Assembly (NCBI GenBank): GCA_009920815.1 | Contig: RFZH01000001.1 | Location: forward strand, 1 to 55,789 | Source of the DNA: Paracoccaceae bacterium | GTDB taxonomy: Bacteria; Pseudomonadota; Alphaproteobacteria; Rhodobacterales; Rhodobacteraceae | Reading direction: 5' to 3' | Length of the DNA stretch: 55,789 nt | Part shown: positions 1 to 7,547 of the stretch, one piece after another | How the letters are laid out: the number at the start of each line of letters is the position of its first letter | Position numbering within the stretch: the first letter of the stretch is position 1 | Translations under genes and position numbers: made by a program | The notes under the pieces: generated by a model | The model's database searches: none | Told to the model about the DNA's origin: nothing | Seen by the model: the letters and a program-made list of their open reading frames with translations, nothing else

Positions 1-136
1 TTAAAATATTTTTGGTATGTAACTTTACAGTTTCTGGCGAAACCTTGATGTCCCGCGCAATTTCATCGCATGTGATACCCGCTGCAAGGTATTCAATTAT
101 TTGGAATTCTCTTTTTGTTAAAATAGGGGCACGCAT
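1..136 (-). CDS. LuxR/GerE-type HTH protein, partial (3' end outside window)
   Basis: The minus strand reads from an ATG at 136 as MRAPILTKREFQIIEYLAAG and continues open to the window edge. Visible is the LuxR (GerE) DNA-binding helix-turn-helix, with the family pattern LTKRE..I...LAAG and then DEIARDIKVSPETVKLHTKNI. An in-frame stop lies five codons upstream of the ATG, so the protein begins almost directly with the HTH and has no receiver domain in front. It is either a stand-alone HTH regulator or the tail of a decayed response regulator. It lies 130 bp downstream of dxs on the same strand. Its target is unknown. Confidence 0.7.
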   Translation of the reverse strand, partial: MRAPILTKREFQIIEYLAAGITCDEIARDIKVSPETVKLHTKNIL

Positions 137-266
137 TAAAGATTTATTATGTTATAATTTATCATGAAAGCGGTTTTTGATCATCCAGCTGCATTAATTT
201 TGCATCAAACATAAGCATATTGATCATAGACATCGTCTTTTGTGGCTATGAATGCAAAATAATCTG

Positions 267-2192
267 TCAAAACCGAATATATTTTTGCGGAGCGATTGTT
301 TTATGCACACGTTTTAAAAGATTCCCGCACTTCTCTAGTATGTGGGAGCTGCTAAGCTGTGCGTCGATATACATGCTATTGGGATCACCCTGATCGATAA
401 AGCGGTCCGGAATGACCATCGTATCGACAGCTAATCCCGAAGTAAGCAAGGCCTCTTTGACCAAATGGTTCAAAACAATACTGCCAAAGCCACCCATTGC
501 GCCTTGTTCAACAGTGATCAAAGCTTTGTGGTGCGTTGCCAATTGCGTCACCAGATCGGTGTCCAACGGTTTGGCAAAACGCGCATCGGCAACCGTTACG
601 CTGATACCTTGCTCTTCTAAAAGCAGTGCGGTTTCTTTCACTACGTCAAGATGGGCACCAAAGGATAAGATTGCGATATCTGTGCCCTCTTGAACGATCC
701 GCCCTTTCCCAATTTCAAGTATCTCACCGCGTTCGGGCAGCGCTACACCGGTTCCTGATCCGCGCGGATAGCGAAATGAAATTGGACCGTCGTCAAACTC
801 TGCTGCTGTACGAACCATATGCATCAATTCGGCTTCGTCGCTGGCTGCCATGACCGTCATGTTCGGCAAATTTGCAAGATAAGAAATATCAAAAACACCG
901 CCATGGGTTGGACCGTCGGCACCAACCAGCCCCGCCCTATCAATGGCAAAGCGCACTGGCAAATTTTGCAAGGCAACATCGTGAACGATTTGATCATATG
1001 CACGTTGGAGGAATGTTGAATAAATAGCACAGAAAGGCTTTATACCGCTGGCCGCAAGACCCGCGGCAAATGTGACCGCGTGCTGTTCGGCGATGCCGAC
1101 GTCAAACACCCGCTTTGGATATTCCTTTGCCATTATGTCAACGCCCGTACCTGATGGCATGGCCGCTGTTATTGCCACAACTCGGCTGTCGTGTTGCGCT
1201 TCGGCCAGCAGCGATTTTCCAAAGACGCTGGTATAGGATGGTGCATTGGCGGGTGATTTACGTTGAATACCGGTTGAAACATCAAATTTGGAGACGCCAT
1301 GATATTTGTCTGCGGCGTTTTCGGCCGGGGCATAGCCATGGCCTTTTTTGGTACAGACATGGATCAGCGTCGGCCCCGATGCACGGGTTTTTGCGGATCT
1401 TAGAACGGTTAAGAGCTGTCCCATATCATGCCCATCAACAGGCCCTAAATAGTCAAAACCTAGTTCCTCGAACAAGGTTGCTTGACCTTCGGTTCCGGTT
1501 ACCAGTCGCCGCGCGCGTCGGACGCCATCGCGCAGGCTAAAGGGTAAATGATCTTCGATCGTGTCGCCAAATAATTTCAAGTTTTTAAAAATATCAGGGC
1601 CGTGCTGTCCTGATAGATAGGATGACATTGCGCCAACGGGTGGTGCAATAGACATTTCATTGTCGTTTAAAATAACGAACAATCGTTTGTTTTCATGACC
1701 TGCGTTGTTCAAAGCTTCGTATGCCATTCCGGCCGAAATCGACCCGTCCCCAATCACCGCAATGGCATCGCCTGTCGGTTGGCCCAGTTCGCGTGCCATT
1801 GTAAAGCCAAGCGCGGCTGAGATGGAGGTTGAACTATGTGCAGCGCCAAACGGATCATATACGCTTTCGCTGCGTTTGGTAAAACCACTTAGGCCGCCCG
1901 TTTGGCGCAAGGTTTTCATTTTGCTACGCCGACCTGTCAGGATCTTATGTGGATAACATTGGTGCCCAACATCCCAAACCAATTTGTCAAATGGCGTGTT
2001 AAAGACCGCATGCAAGGCAACGGTCAGCTCAACAACACCCAAAGATGATCCCAAATGTCCTCCGGTTTGGGATACGATTTCGATGACGTCATTGCGCAGT
2101 TCTTTTGCTAAAGCATCTAGTTCTGAATCGGTCATCCGCTTTAAATCGGCGGGGCTGTTCACGCGGGACAAAAGATTTTGGTGATCTAACAT
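267..2192 (-). CDS. dxs: 1-deoxy-D-xylulose-5-phosphate synthase
   Basis: Condenses pyruvate and glyceraldehyde 3-phosphate to DXP with thiamine diphosphate, the first step of the MEP isoprenoid pathway feeding carotenoids and the bacteriochlorophyll tail. The 641 residues are full length for the family. Visible are the N-terminal GHQCYPHKILTGR block near residue 77, the ThDP-binding GDGSISAGMAYEALNNAG near 150, the transketolase pyrimidine domain with DVGIAEQHAVTFAAGLA near 370, and the C-terminal transketolase domain. It is the last gene in the puf direction. A strong terminator in the 153-bp gap after pufC suggests mostly separate transcription. A dxs copy beside puf is common in Rhodobacterales PGCs. 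Confidence 0.97.
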   Translation of the reverse strand: MLDHQNLLSRVNSPADLKRMTDSELDALAKELRNDVIEIVSQTGGHLGSSLGVVELTVALHAVFNTPFDKLVWDVGHQCYPHKILTGRRSKMKTLRQTGGLSGFTKRSESVYDPFGAAHSSTSISAALGFTMARELGQPTGDAIAVIGDGSISAGMAYEALNNAGHENKRLFVILNDNEMSIAPPVGAMSSYLSGQHGPDIFKNLKLFGDTIEDHLPFSLRDGVRRARRLVTGTEGQATLFEELGFDYLGPVDGHDMGQLLTVLRSAKTRASGPTLIHVCTKKGHGYAPAENAADKYHGVSKFDVSTGIQRKSPANAPSYTSVFGKSLLAEAQHDSRVVAITAAMPSGTGVDIMAKEYPKRVFDVGIAEQHAVTFAAGLAASGIKPFCAIYSTFLQRAYDQIVHDVALQNLPVRFAIDRAGLVGADGPTHGGVFDISYLANLPNMTVMAASDEAELMHMVRTAAEFDDGPISFRYPRGSGTGVALPERGEILEIGKGRIVQEGTDIAILSFGAHLDVVKETALLLEEQGISVTVADARFAKPLDTDLVTQLATHHKALITVEQGAMGGFGSIVLNHLVKEALLTSGLAVDTMVIPDRFIDQGDPNSMYIDAQLSSSHILEKCGNLLKRVHKTIAPQKYIRF

Positions 2193-2208
2193 GGACAGTG
2201 CCTTTCAT

Positions 2209-2249
2209 AAAAAAGGCGTCGCTTTGCAAAAAATTGCAATCGCGACGCC
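2209..2249 (-). terminator. Rho-independent terminator after pufC
   Basis: On the minus strand GGCGTCGC (2242-2249) pairs with GCGACGCC (2215-2222). The stem continues through the inner inverted repeat TTGCAA/TTGCAA and is followed by six T (2209-2214). It sits about 100 bases after the pufC stop and 17 bases before the dxs ATG, so it should end the puf superoperon transcript or strongly attenuate dxs readthrough. Confidence 0.8.
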
Positions 2250-2345
2250 AGCTCCCGTAGCCAACAGGAAGGGAAAATTTTAAGCTGCCGCCGAGGCGCC
2301 AAGATTGAATGCACGCGATATTATTTTGAACCGCATGCATCCGTT

Positions 2346-3452
2346 TTATTTGTATACCGGCGCACCTGTTGTCGCCAGTTCAGGCCAGTCCTTGATCACG
2401 TTGGTGCCTTGCAATGGTTGCTGATACCCCTTGTGACATGTTTTACATGCCGCTTTTGGTGCATCTCCGTGCACTGGGCCCATCCGAGTATCAGGCAAGA
2501 CATCCCCCAATGGCACCAAGTAATCATTGTTGATTTCTTGAACCATTGCGATACCTTGCGATGCTGTTGACCATTGTGGTGTGACCTGTTCAGGATCATA
2601 GAACGCGCGTGTGTTGTGACACAGCACACAGTTGCGCCCCAATGAATTAGAAAAGTAATTCATCAAGGAATAGGTGCGTTCAGTCTGTTGGATCAACGGA
2701 TCACCTGGTGCATTTTTCACCCGAGATTCCAAATCATGCACGCCAATGCGCTCATAATTCAAAAGATAGGCTTCTAATGCGTTTGATGGCAAAGACGTGT
2801 ATTGGCTCAGTGGCGTCGCGCGGTTTTGAACCGCTGGCCAGCCGGCCGTTGCTTCGTTTACGGGATCAATTTTGAACCAAATTTCCGATGGAACATTCTG
2901 ACCACGATGACAGGTCATGCAGGTCACGCCAACCTGCTTGTTCGCATTGACATGCCCGTCCCAGCCTTCGTTGATGTTTTGGGTCATTTCAATCATGCGA
3001 CGTGCGACCACTTTGGTATAAAGTGTATCTTCGCCATATGTCTCGATGTCCCCGTCGCCGTGACAATATGCACAACCTTGATCAGGGGCGACCCATTCGG
3101 TCATGGCCCCCATCAGGCGGTTAAAATTGTCCTCGGTCACATCACCCAAAACCTGAACATTTGAATAAATGTCTTTGGCCAAGGCTTCGGATCCATCAGG
3201 AATGTAGGGTTCATTTTCGGAAATCAACGCGATATCGGGATCAGGTGTGTCAAGGTCTGAATTAAATTCAGTCATTGACATGCCGATGCCGCGTGGACCT
3301 GTTTGCAAGCTGCTTGTTGCTGCGGGTTGCCCCCACACAACAATCATTATGGCAACAAAGATTGCCCCGCCTAGGATGCCCACCAAGATGGCAGGCCCAT
3401 AGACATTTGTAGGATTTTCTTTGTTCCATACATTAAACCAGTTGGGTAACAT
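2346..3452 (-). CDS. pufC: Photosynthetic reaction centre tetraheme cytochrome c subunit
   Basis: Periplasmic electron donor to the oxidised special pair. Four CxxCH heme-binding motifs are visible: CAYCH, CMTCH, CVLCH and CKTCH, in the order usual for PufC. An N-terminal hydrophobic segment (about residues 20-41, ILVGILGGAIFVAIMIVVW) anchors the protein in the membrane. The 368 residues match the family. It is the last gene of pufQBALMC, one base after the pufM stop. Having pufC instead of pufX is typical of Roseobacter-clade phototrophs. Confidence 0.97.
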   Translation of the reverse strand: MLPNWFNVWNKENPTNVYGPAILVGILGGAIFVAIMIVVWGQPAATSSLQTGPRGIGMSMTEFNSDLDTPDPDIALISENEPYIPDGSEALAKDIYSNVQVLGDVTEDNFNRLMGAMTEWVAPDQGCAYCHGDGDIETYGEDTLYTKVVARRMIEMTQNINEGWDGHVNANKQVGVTCMTCHRGQNVPSEIWFKIDPVNEATAGWPAVQNRATPLSQYTSLPSNALEAYLLNYERIGVHDLESRVKNAPGDPLIQQTERTYSLMNYFSNSLGRNCVLCHNTRAFYDPEQVTPQWSTASQGIAMVQEINNDYLVPLGDVLPDTRMGPVHGDAPKAACKTCHKGYQQPLQGTNVIKDWPELATTGAPVYK

Positions 3453-3453
3453 C

Positions 3454-4440
3454 TTACTTCTCCTGACCTACGAACGCTTCATACGAGCCATAGTTTTCGT
3501 ACCCGTATGACCCATCATACATGGGTGCAAAGCTGTGTTCTTGGGCCCAGATGAACCAGTTGTCGACAACAGTTCCCGTCAGTAAGATACCGATCCCACC
3601 CGTGATGGGGCAAAGAACGGCAAACCACCAAGCCCAGCGGTGAATGCCTTCCATTGTGGCGTTAAAGCCCATGGTCCAGCGCCAAAATAGTGCGGCGCGC
3701 TCAGACGCAGTTCCGCGATCGTAGATTTGCTCTAACTCACGATCCCCACCAAAGCGCGCCACGGCTAGGATGGTTGCACCATGCATCGCAAACAACAGGA
3801 CCGAGCCATACAGGAACACAATCGAAAGTGCGTGGAACGGGTTATAGTACAAGTTGCCATAGCGAATGGAAAAGGCTGTTGTCCAATCCAGATGTGGGAA
3901 AATCCCATATGGTACTGCTTCGGACCAGCTGCCCATCAGAATTGGGCGGAAAAGGCCCAGAACTAGGAACAACCAGATTGCCGCGGCAAAAGCCCATGCC
4001 ACATGTTTGCCCATCTTGTGTTGTTGGGCCAACAGGTAACTGCGTAGCCACCATGTCGATACGGACACCAGCAAAAAGATTGAACTGATGATGTACCAAC
4101 CGCCTTCGTTCAGGGGCGGCATCCGCAAGCCCCATTCAGGACCTGGCGGTTCTAAGGCAAGCCAAAAGAATTGACGCAAGAATTCAGGGATAGACCATCC
4201 AACTTGTGCCAGCATATTCAGGCCAACAATATTGAACCACAAAAGCCCGGTTGCCAGCGCGATCATCCCGGTCCAGCCTAAATAAACAGGGCCAAGCTGT
4301 GCGTTGCCAACCCATCCCGCCAAGGTGGAAAACCACGGCGTTCCGATGCGTTCAGCGGACATATTGTTTTCGTTATCAATTCCCATTTCGGCAGGTCCAC
4401 GGACCTGAACTTGGGTAAATATGTTTTGATATTCAATCAT
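3454..4440 (-). CDS. pufM: Photosynthetic reaction centre M subunit
   Basis: Membrane core subunit of the type-II reaction centre, binding bacteriochlorophylls, bacteriopheophytin and quinone with PufL. I chose the ATG at 4440, giving the family start MIEYQNIFTQVQVRGPAEMG (328 aa); an open extension upstream to 4497 overlaps pufL and is not conserved. Five hydrophobic helices are visible, with the family signatures LALEPPGPEWGL, ALSIVFLYGSVLLFAMHGAT and EGIHRWAWWFAVL. The C-terminal tail after WFIWAQEHSFAPMYDG is longer than in PufX-containing Rhodobacter, as expected where PufC is bound. It starts 2 bases after pufL. Confidence 0.98.
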   Translation of the reverse strand: MIEYQNIFTQVQVRGPAEMGIDNENNMSAERIGTPWFSTLAGWVGNAQLGPVYLGWTGMIALATGLLWFNIVGLNMLAQVGWSIPEFLRQFFWLALEPPGPEWGLRMPPLNEGGWYIISSIFLLVSVSTWWLRSYLLAQQHKMGKHVAWAFAAAIWLFLVLGLFRPILMGSWSEAVPYGIFPHLDWTTAFSIRYGNLYYNPFHALSIVFLYGSVLLFAMHGATILAVARFGGDRELEQIYDRGTASERAALFWRWTMGFNATMEGIHRWAWWFAVLCPITGGIGILLTGTVVDNWFIWAQEHSFAPMYDGSYGYENYGSYEAFVGQEK

Positions 4441-4442
4441 GA

Positions 4443-5282
4443 TCACATCCCCATTTGGCTTGGCCAAATCGGCAGCTCTAACCACCAATTCCACCATTCA
4501 GGCCATCCCTTGGTCCAGACCGGCCCAGAGATGATGATGCACACCGCTGAAAAGAATACAGCGTTGATTGCCAATAAAAACCCCAATCTATGGATGCCAA
4601 GCGTCCCGATAGAGTAGCCAATGTAATCACGGAAAAACGTGTCTTCGTGATCTGGTCCCAGGGCGTCTTCGCCGTCTTCTGGATTGGCCGCACTTAAGAT
4701 CAGGGCACCATGCAGCGCCAAAGCAAGTGTGGTTGTAAAGAACAATGTAACCGCCAGCATATGCGCAGGGTTATAATGAAAGTGCAGATAGGCGTAGCCA
4801 GTGTTGCTAACCCAATCTAGGTGGCTAAAGATTCCATATGGAAACCCGTGCCCCCATGCGCCCATCAAAAGTGGGCGAAAAATGACCAAGGTCATATATG
4901 CCAAAATTGCAAAACTAAAGGCAAATGGAACGTGATATCCCATGCCTAATTTGCGGCAAATTTCGACTTCTCTTAATGCCCAGCTGATAAATGCACCTGT
5001 TGCACAAATCGTTATGATTTGCCACAAACCGCCCTCTAACAAGGGCGCAAGAGCCAATCCATAACTAATGTCAGGTGGGGCGATGTTGATCAACCAGGGA
5101 TTAAATGTCCCTTGTTGGCTCGCACCCCAAAAAATTAGGATTGTTCCCAAAAGTGCAAAGAACGCTGTCGTTACGCCAAAAAATCCGACGTAAAAAGGCC
5201 CTACCCAAAAGTCGAACAAATCACCGCCTATGAGTGTGCCACCTCGGACACGATATTTTCTTTCGAAACTCAGCAATGCCAT
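4443..5282 (-). CDS. pufL: Photosynthetic reaction centre L subunit
   Basis: Partner of PufM in the reaction centre core. The 279 residues match the family. It starts MALLSFERKYRVRGGTLIGG and has five transmembrane helices, including the SWALREVEICRKLGMGYHVP and LALALHGALILSA signatures, the latter carrying a conserved helix-D His. It follows pufA after a 124-bp gap that holds a stable hairpin, and is nearly contiguous with pufM (2-base gap). Confidence 0.98.
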   Translation of the reverse strand: MALLSFERKYRVRGGTLIGGDLFDFWVGPFYVGFFGVTTAFFALLGTILIFWGASQQGTFNPWLINIAPPDISYGLALAPLLEGGLWQIITICATGAFISWALREVEICRKLGMGYHVPFAFSFAILAYMTLVIFRPLLMGAWGHGFPYGIFSHLDWVSNTGYAYLHFHYNPAHMLAVTLFFTTTLALALHGALILSAANPEDGEDALGPDHEDTFFRDYIGYSIGTLGIHRLGFLLAINAVFFSAVCIIISGPVWTKGWPEWWNWWLELPIWPSQMGM

Positions 5283-5340
5283 CGTTTGTCTCCGTTGAAT
5301 TCAGCCGATACTTTGTTTGCAAGGCCGTTTTGTTCTTGGG

Positions 5341-5375
5341 TTCTGCGGGCGAAAATGAAATCGCCGCCCGCAGAA
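5341..5375 (-). promoter_or_regulatory. Intercistronic mRNA hairpin between pufA and pufL
   Basis: TTCTGCGGGCG (5341-5351) and CGCCCGCAGAA (5365-5375) form a perfect 11-bp stem with a 13-base loop, 32 bases after the pufA stop on the minus strand. No T-run follows. A smaller hairpin (CACTC/GAGTG, 5383-5396) lies just before it. In Rhodobacter puf mRNA, hairpins at this place protect the pufBA 3' end and give a stable LH1 segment, setting the excess of LH1 over reaction centre. That role is inferred from position and stability. Confidence 0.8.
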
Positions 5376-5406
5376 TTTGTGTCACTCATCCGAGTGGGTA
5401 CGCAGA

Positions 5407-5568
5407 TTACCCGCCAGCCTTTTGAGCTGCCAATTCGAACCAGTTGTAATGTTCAGTGCTCAGCAGAACGAGATGAATCATTGCTGCTAGCAAGAAGAGA
5501 AAAACGCCTTGTGCGACAAACACACGACGTGGATCGAAAACGAGCCAGATTTTATAAAATTTTGCCAT
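5407..5568 (-). CDS. pufA: Light-harvesting 1 (LH1) alpha polypeptide
   Basis: Antenna peptide of the ring around the reaction centre. The 53-residue reading begins MAKFYKIWLVFDPRRVFVAQ and continues with one transmembrane helix holding AAMIHLVLLSTEHYNWF. The His of AAMIH is the bacteriochlorophyll ligand. FDPRRVF is the alpha-family signature. The ATG at 5568 lies 13 bases after pufB. Confidence 0.96.
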   Translation of the reverse strand: MAKFYKIWLVFDPRRVFVAQGVFLFLLAAMIHLVLLSTEHYNWFELAAQKAGG

Positions 5569-5581
5569 TTTCTAATCCTCC

Positions 5582-5731
5582 TCAGAACCATGGACGCCAG
5601 ATGAAGACAGCCAAATGAGCAACGACAGCGATGGTTACGAATAACCATAGCCCGCTCATGTAAACTGAATGCAGTTCTTGCGCTTGTTCGTCAGTTAGAC
5701 CTGTGAAAGACAGATCGCTTTTTCCAGCCAT
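5582..5731 (-). CDS. pufB: Light-harvesting 1 (LH1) beta polypeptide
   Basis: The start at 5731 (MAGKSDLSFTGLTDEQAQEL) has the strong ribosome site GGAGG a few bases upstream and gives 49 residues, normal for LH1 beta. The open frame extends further upstream but without family similarity. LTDEQAQELHSVYMSGLW and the His in VVAHLAVFIWRPW (the bacteriochlorophyll ligand) are family marks. It pairs with PufA in the LH1 ring. Confidence 0.96.
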   Translation of the reverse strand: MAGKSDLSFTGLTDEQAQELHSVYMSGLWLFVTIAVVAHLAVFIWRPWF

Positions 5732-5808
5732 GAAATTTCCTCCGGAATGTTTCGTGGCGCCGCAGTGCCCCTGCGGCCGGGTTCCCCAGAAATCCACCTC
5801 TGAGGAGC

Positions 5809-5860
5809 CTGTTCTGCCTATGGCAGAGCAGTCCTTGATTCTCGGCGATTAAGCCGAGAA
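5809..5860 (-). promoter_or_regulatory. Tandem hairpins between pufQ and pufB
   Basis: Two inverted repeats lie in the 117-bp pufQ-pufB gap. TTCTCGGC (5839-5846) with GCCGAGAA (5853-5860) is a perfect 8-bp stem whose loop contains the pufQ TAA. CTGTTCTGCC (5809-5818) with GGCAGAGCAG (5822-5831) has one mismatch and a 3-base loop. No T-run follows either, so they look like processing or stability elements rather than terminators. In Rhodobacter the pufQ-pufB junction is a known RNase cleavage site; applying that here is inference. Confidence 0.6.
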
Positions 5861-6070
5861 AATTACGGGCGTGATCCGATGCGCTTCAAGCCATGCGCGC
5901 GCCAAAGGACCATTGATTAGCAAACTTTTTGTCCGATACAGATCGATGACCCACTGCACCGCCGCAAAGGGGATCGCACAGATGAAAATTAGCGTGAAAA
6001 ACACGATATATTCGATCGATCTGCTGGACTGTCTTTTGAGTTTTTGATGTGAATGTGTTACGTCAGTCAT
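5849..6070 (-). CDS. pufQ: PufQ, cytochrome subunit/assembly factor of puf operon
   Basis: The 73-residue protein has one central transmembrane helix (about residues 21-44, IEYIVFFTLIFICAIPFAAV), a basic N terminus and a short C-terminal tail (ARAWLEAHRITPVIFSA), matching PufQ in size and plan. PufQ is required for normal bacteriochlorophyll formation in Rhodobacter and is proposed to act in pigment delivery; its biochemical function is not settled. It lies 13 bases after bchZ, as in the bchCXYZ-pufQ superoperon. Confidence 0.9.
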   Translation of the reverse strand: MTDVTHSHQKLKRQSSRSIEYIVFFTLIFICAIPFAAVQWVIDLYRTKSLLINGPLARAWLEAHRITPVIFSA

Positions 6071-6083
6071 TCATCTATCCTCC

Positions 6084-7547
6084 CTAAGGTGTTGCGCCGC
6101 TGTTTGAATGAACAGCAGTCAAAGTTGCCATCGCCACGCTGTCATGCCCTGCGCGAAGTGTTTCGGCTTCGGCGGCGTCACGCAGACGTTTTGCGGCTGA
6201 TATGCGTGTTAAAATTGGATGTGACGCGATAATGCGATCAAATTCCTTTTGTGCCTCTGGATCCCATTCTAGGTCCCGTTTCAGAACTGCAGGTGTTGCA
6301 GGCGCCGCGTCCATGTCGCTGGCCAGCGGTAGAATGTGGAACAGCGAGTCAAATAAACCATTGCACAATTCTTGCAGAATATAGGTTGCGCCCGCGTATC
6401 CCATCATCGGCGTGCCCGTAGCGCGCCGAATGACGGCACCAGGGAACGACGCAGGAATAAAGGATGGCTGCGGCCCATGCGTTGATTTCAATTCAGCCAA
6501 ATACATTTTTTCATTGACCGATCCAAACACGACCAAGGGTCTGTGTGTCGCAATCATGCTACGCACTTCTTGATTATTGGTCTTTGAACCTGCGACGCGG
6601 CTAACCGCAAAGGCACATGGAAATCCAAGATCGTTTTCAAGATAATTTCGGATACCACGCGCGTAGGTATCATTCGCCACAATCGCAAAATCTGCTGTGC
6701 CAAAGAAATCTTGCGTCACGGACCGCCACAAATCCCAAACAGGCTTTAGCGTCGAATGTTTTTCTTTTTCGATGAACGGTTCTGGATCAAGGCCCAGCAA
6801 TTCGCCAAGACTGCGCAAAAACTTGGTCGTGCTGTCCATGCCGATCGGCGCTTGTAGGTAAGGTTTGCCAAGGACCTCGGATAGGCCGCGGCCAAATTCG
6901 CGGTACATACAGATATTCACATCCGCGTTCACCAGATTACGCATTTCAGCGATATGCGCGCCCAAAGGCATGACCATATTCACCTCTGCGCCGATCCCTT
7001 CGACAAGCCGTCTAATTTCGGCCAGATCACTCGGCATGTTAAAGGTGCCATACATCGGGCCCAGGATGTTAACGCGTGGTTTGGCACCCTCTTCGCGTTT
7101 CTTTTCGGGCGGCATACGGCCTTTGGTCATACCAAATTCAGAAAAGATCCACGTCATCGCCCGATCTGCCGATTGCCACTGATCTTCGTCGATGGTGCGG
7201 GGCAGAAACCGTTGAATTGTTGTGCCTTGCGGCGTGACGCCGCCGCCGATCATCTCAGCGATGGACCCTGTAACAACGACCGAGGGCAATGCCGGGTCTA
7301 GGGTATCCCAAGCACGTTTCATCGCGCCCTCGGTCCCATCTCGGCCAAGCTCTTCTTCGCCAAGACCCGTGACCACAATTGGCAATTCATGCGGGGGCAG
7401 TGCATCGGTGTAATGCAACACGGACGTCACGGGCAGGTTTTCACATCCGACGGGGCCATCAATGACGACCTGTAATCCCTTAACCGCGCAAAACGCATAA
7501 ACGGCACCCCAGTATCCGCCCGCCCGATCATGATCTAGAACAAACAT
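6084..7547 (-). CDS. bchZ: Chlorophyllide a reductase subunit Z
   Basis: With BchY it forms the catalytic component of chlorophyllide a reductase, which reduces ring B to give the bacteriochlorin. The 487 residues start MFVLDHDRAGGYWGAVYAF. Family marks are the nitrogenase-like region GPVGCENLPVTSVLHYTDAL, with a cluster-ligand Cys, followed by VTGLGEEELGRDGTEGAMKRAW. It overlaps the bchY stop by one base. Confidence 0.97.
   Translation of the reverse strand: MFVLDHDRAGGYWGAVYAFCAVKGLQVVIDGPVGCENLPVTSVLHYTDALPPHELPIVVTGLGEEELGRDGTEGAMKRAWDTLDPALPSVVVTGSIAEMIGGGVTPQGTTIQRFLPRTIDEDQWQSADRAMTWIFSEFGMTKGRMPPEKKREEGAKPRVNILGPMYGTFNMPSDLAEIRRLVEGIGAEVNMVMPLGAHIAEMRNLVNADVNICMYREFGRGLSEVLGKPYLQAPIGMDSTTKFLRSLGELLGLDPEPFIEKEKHSTLKPVWDLWRSVTQDFFGTADFAIVANDTYARGIRNYLENDLGFPCAFAVSRVAGSKTNNQEVRSMIATHRPLVVFGSVNEKMYLAELKSTHGPQPSFIPASFPGAVIRRATGTPMMGYAGATYILQELCNGLFDSLFHILPLASDMDAAPATPAVLKRDLEWDPEAQKEFDRIIASHPILTRISAAKRLRDAAEAETLRAGHDSVAMATLTAVHSNSGATP

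Noticed and set aside
4441..4497. Longer PufM start
   Set aside because: It overlaps pufL; PufM proteins begin at the EYQNIF block from ATG 4440.
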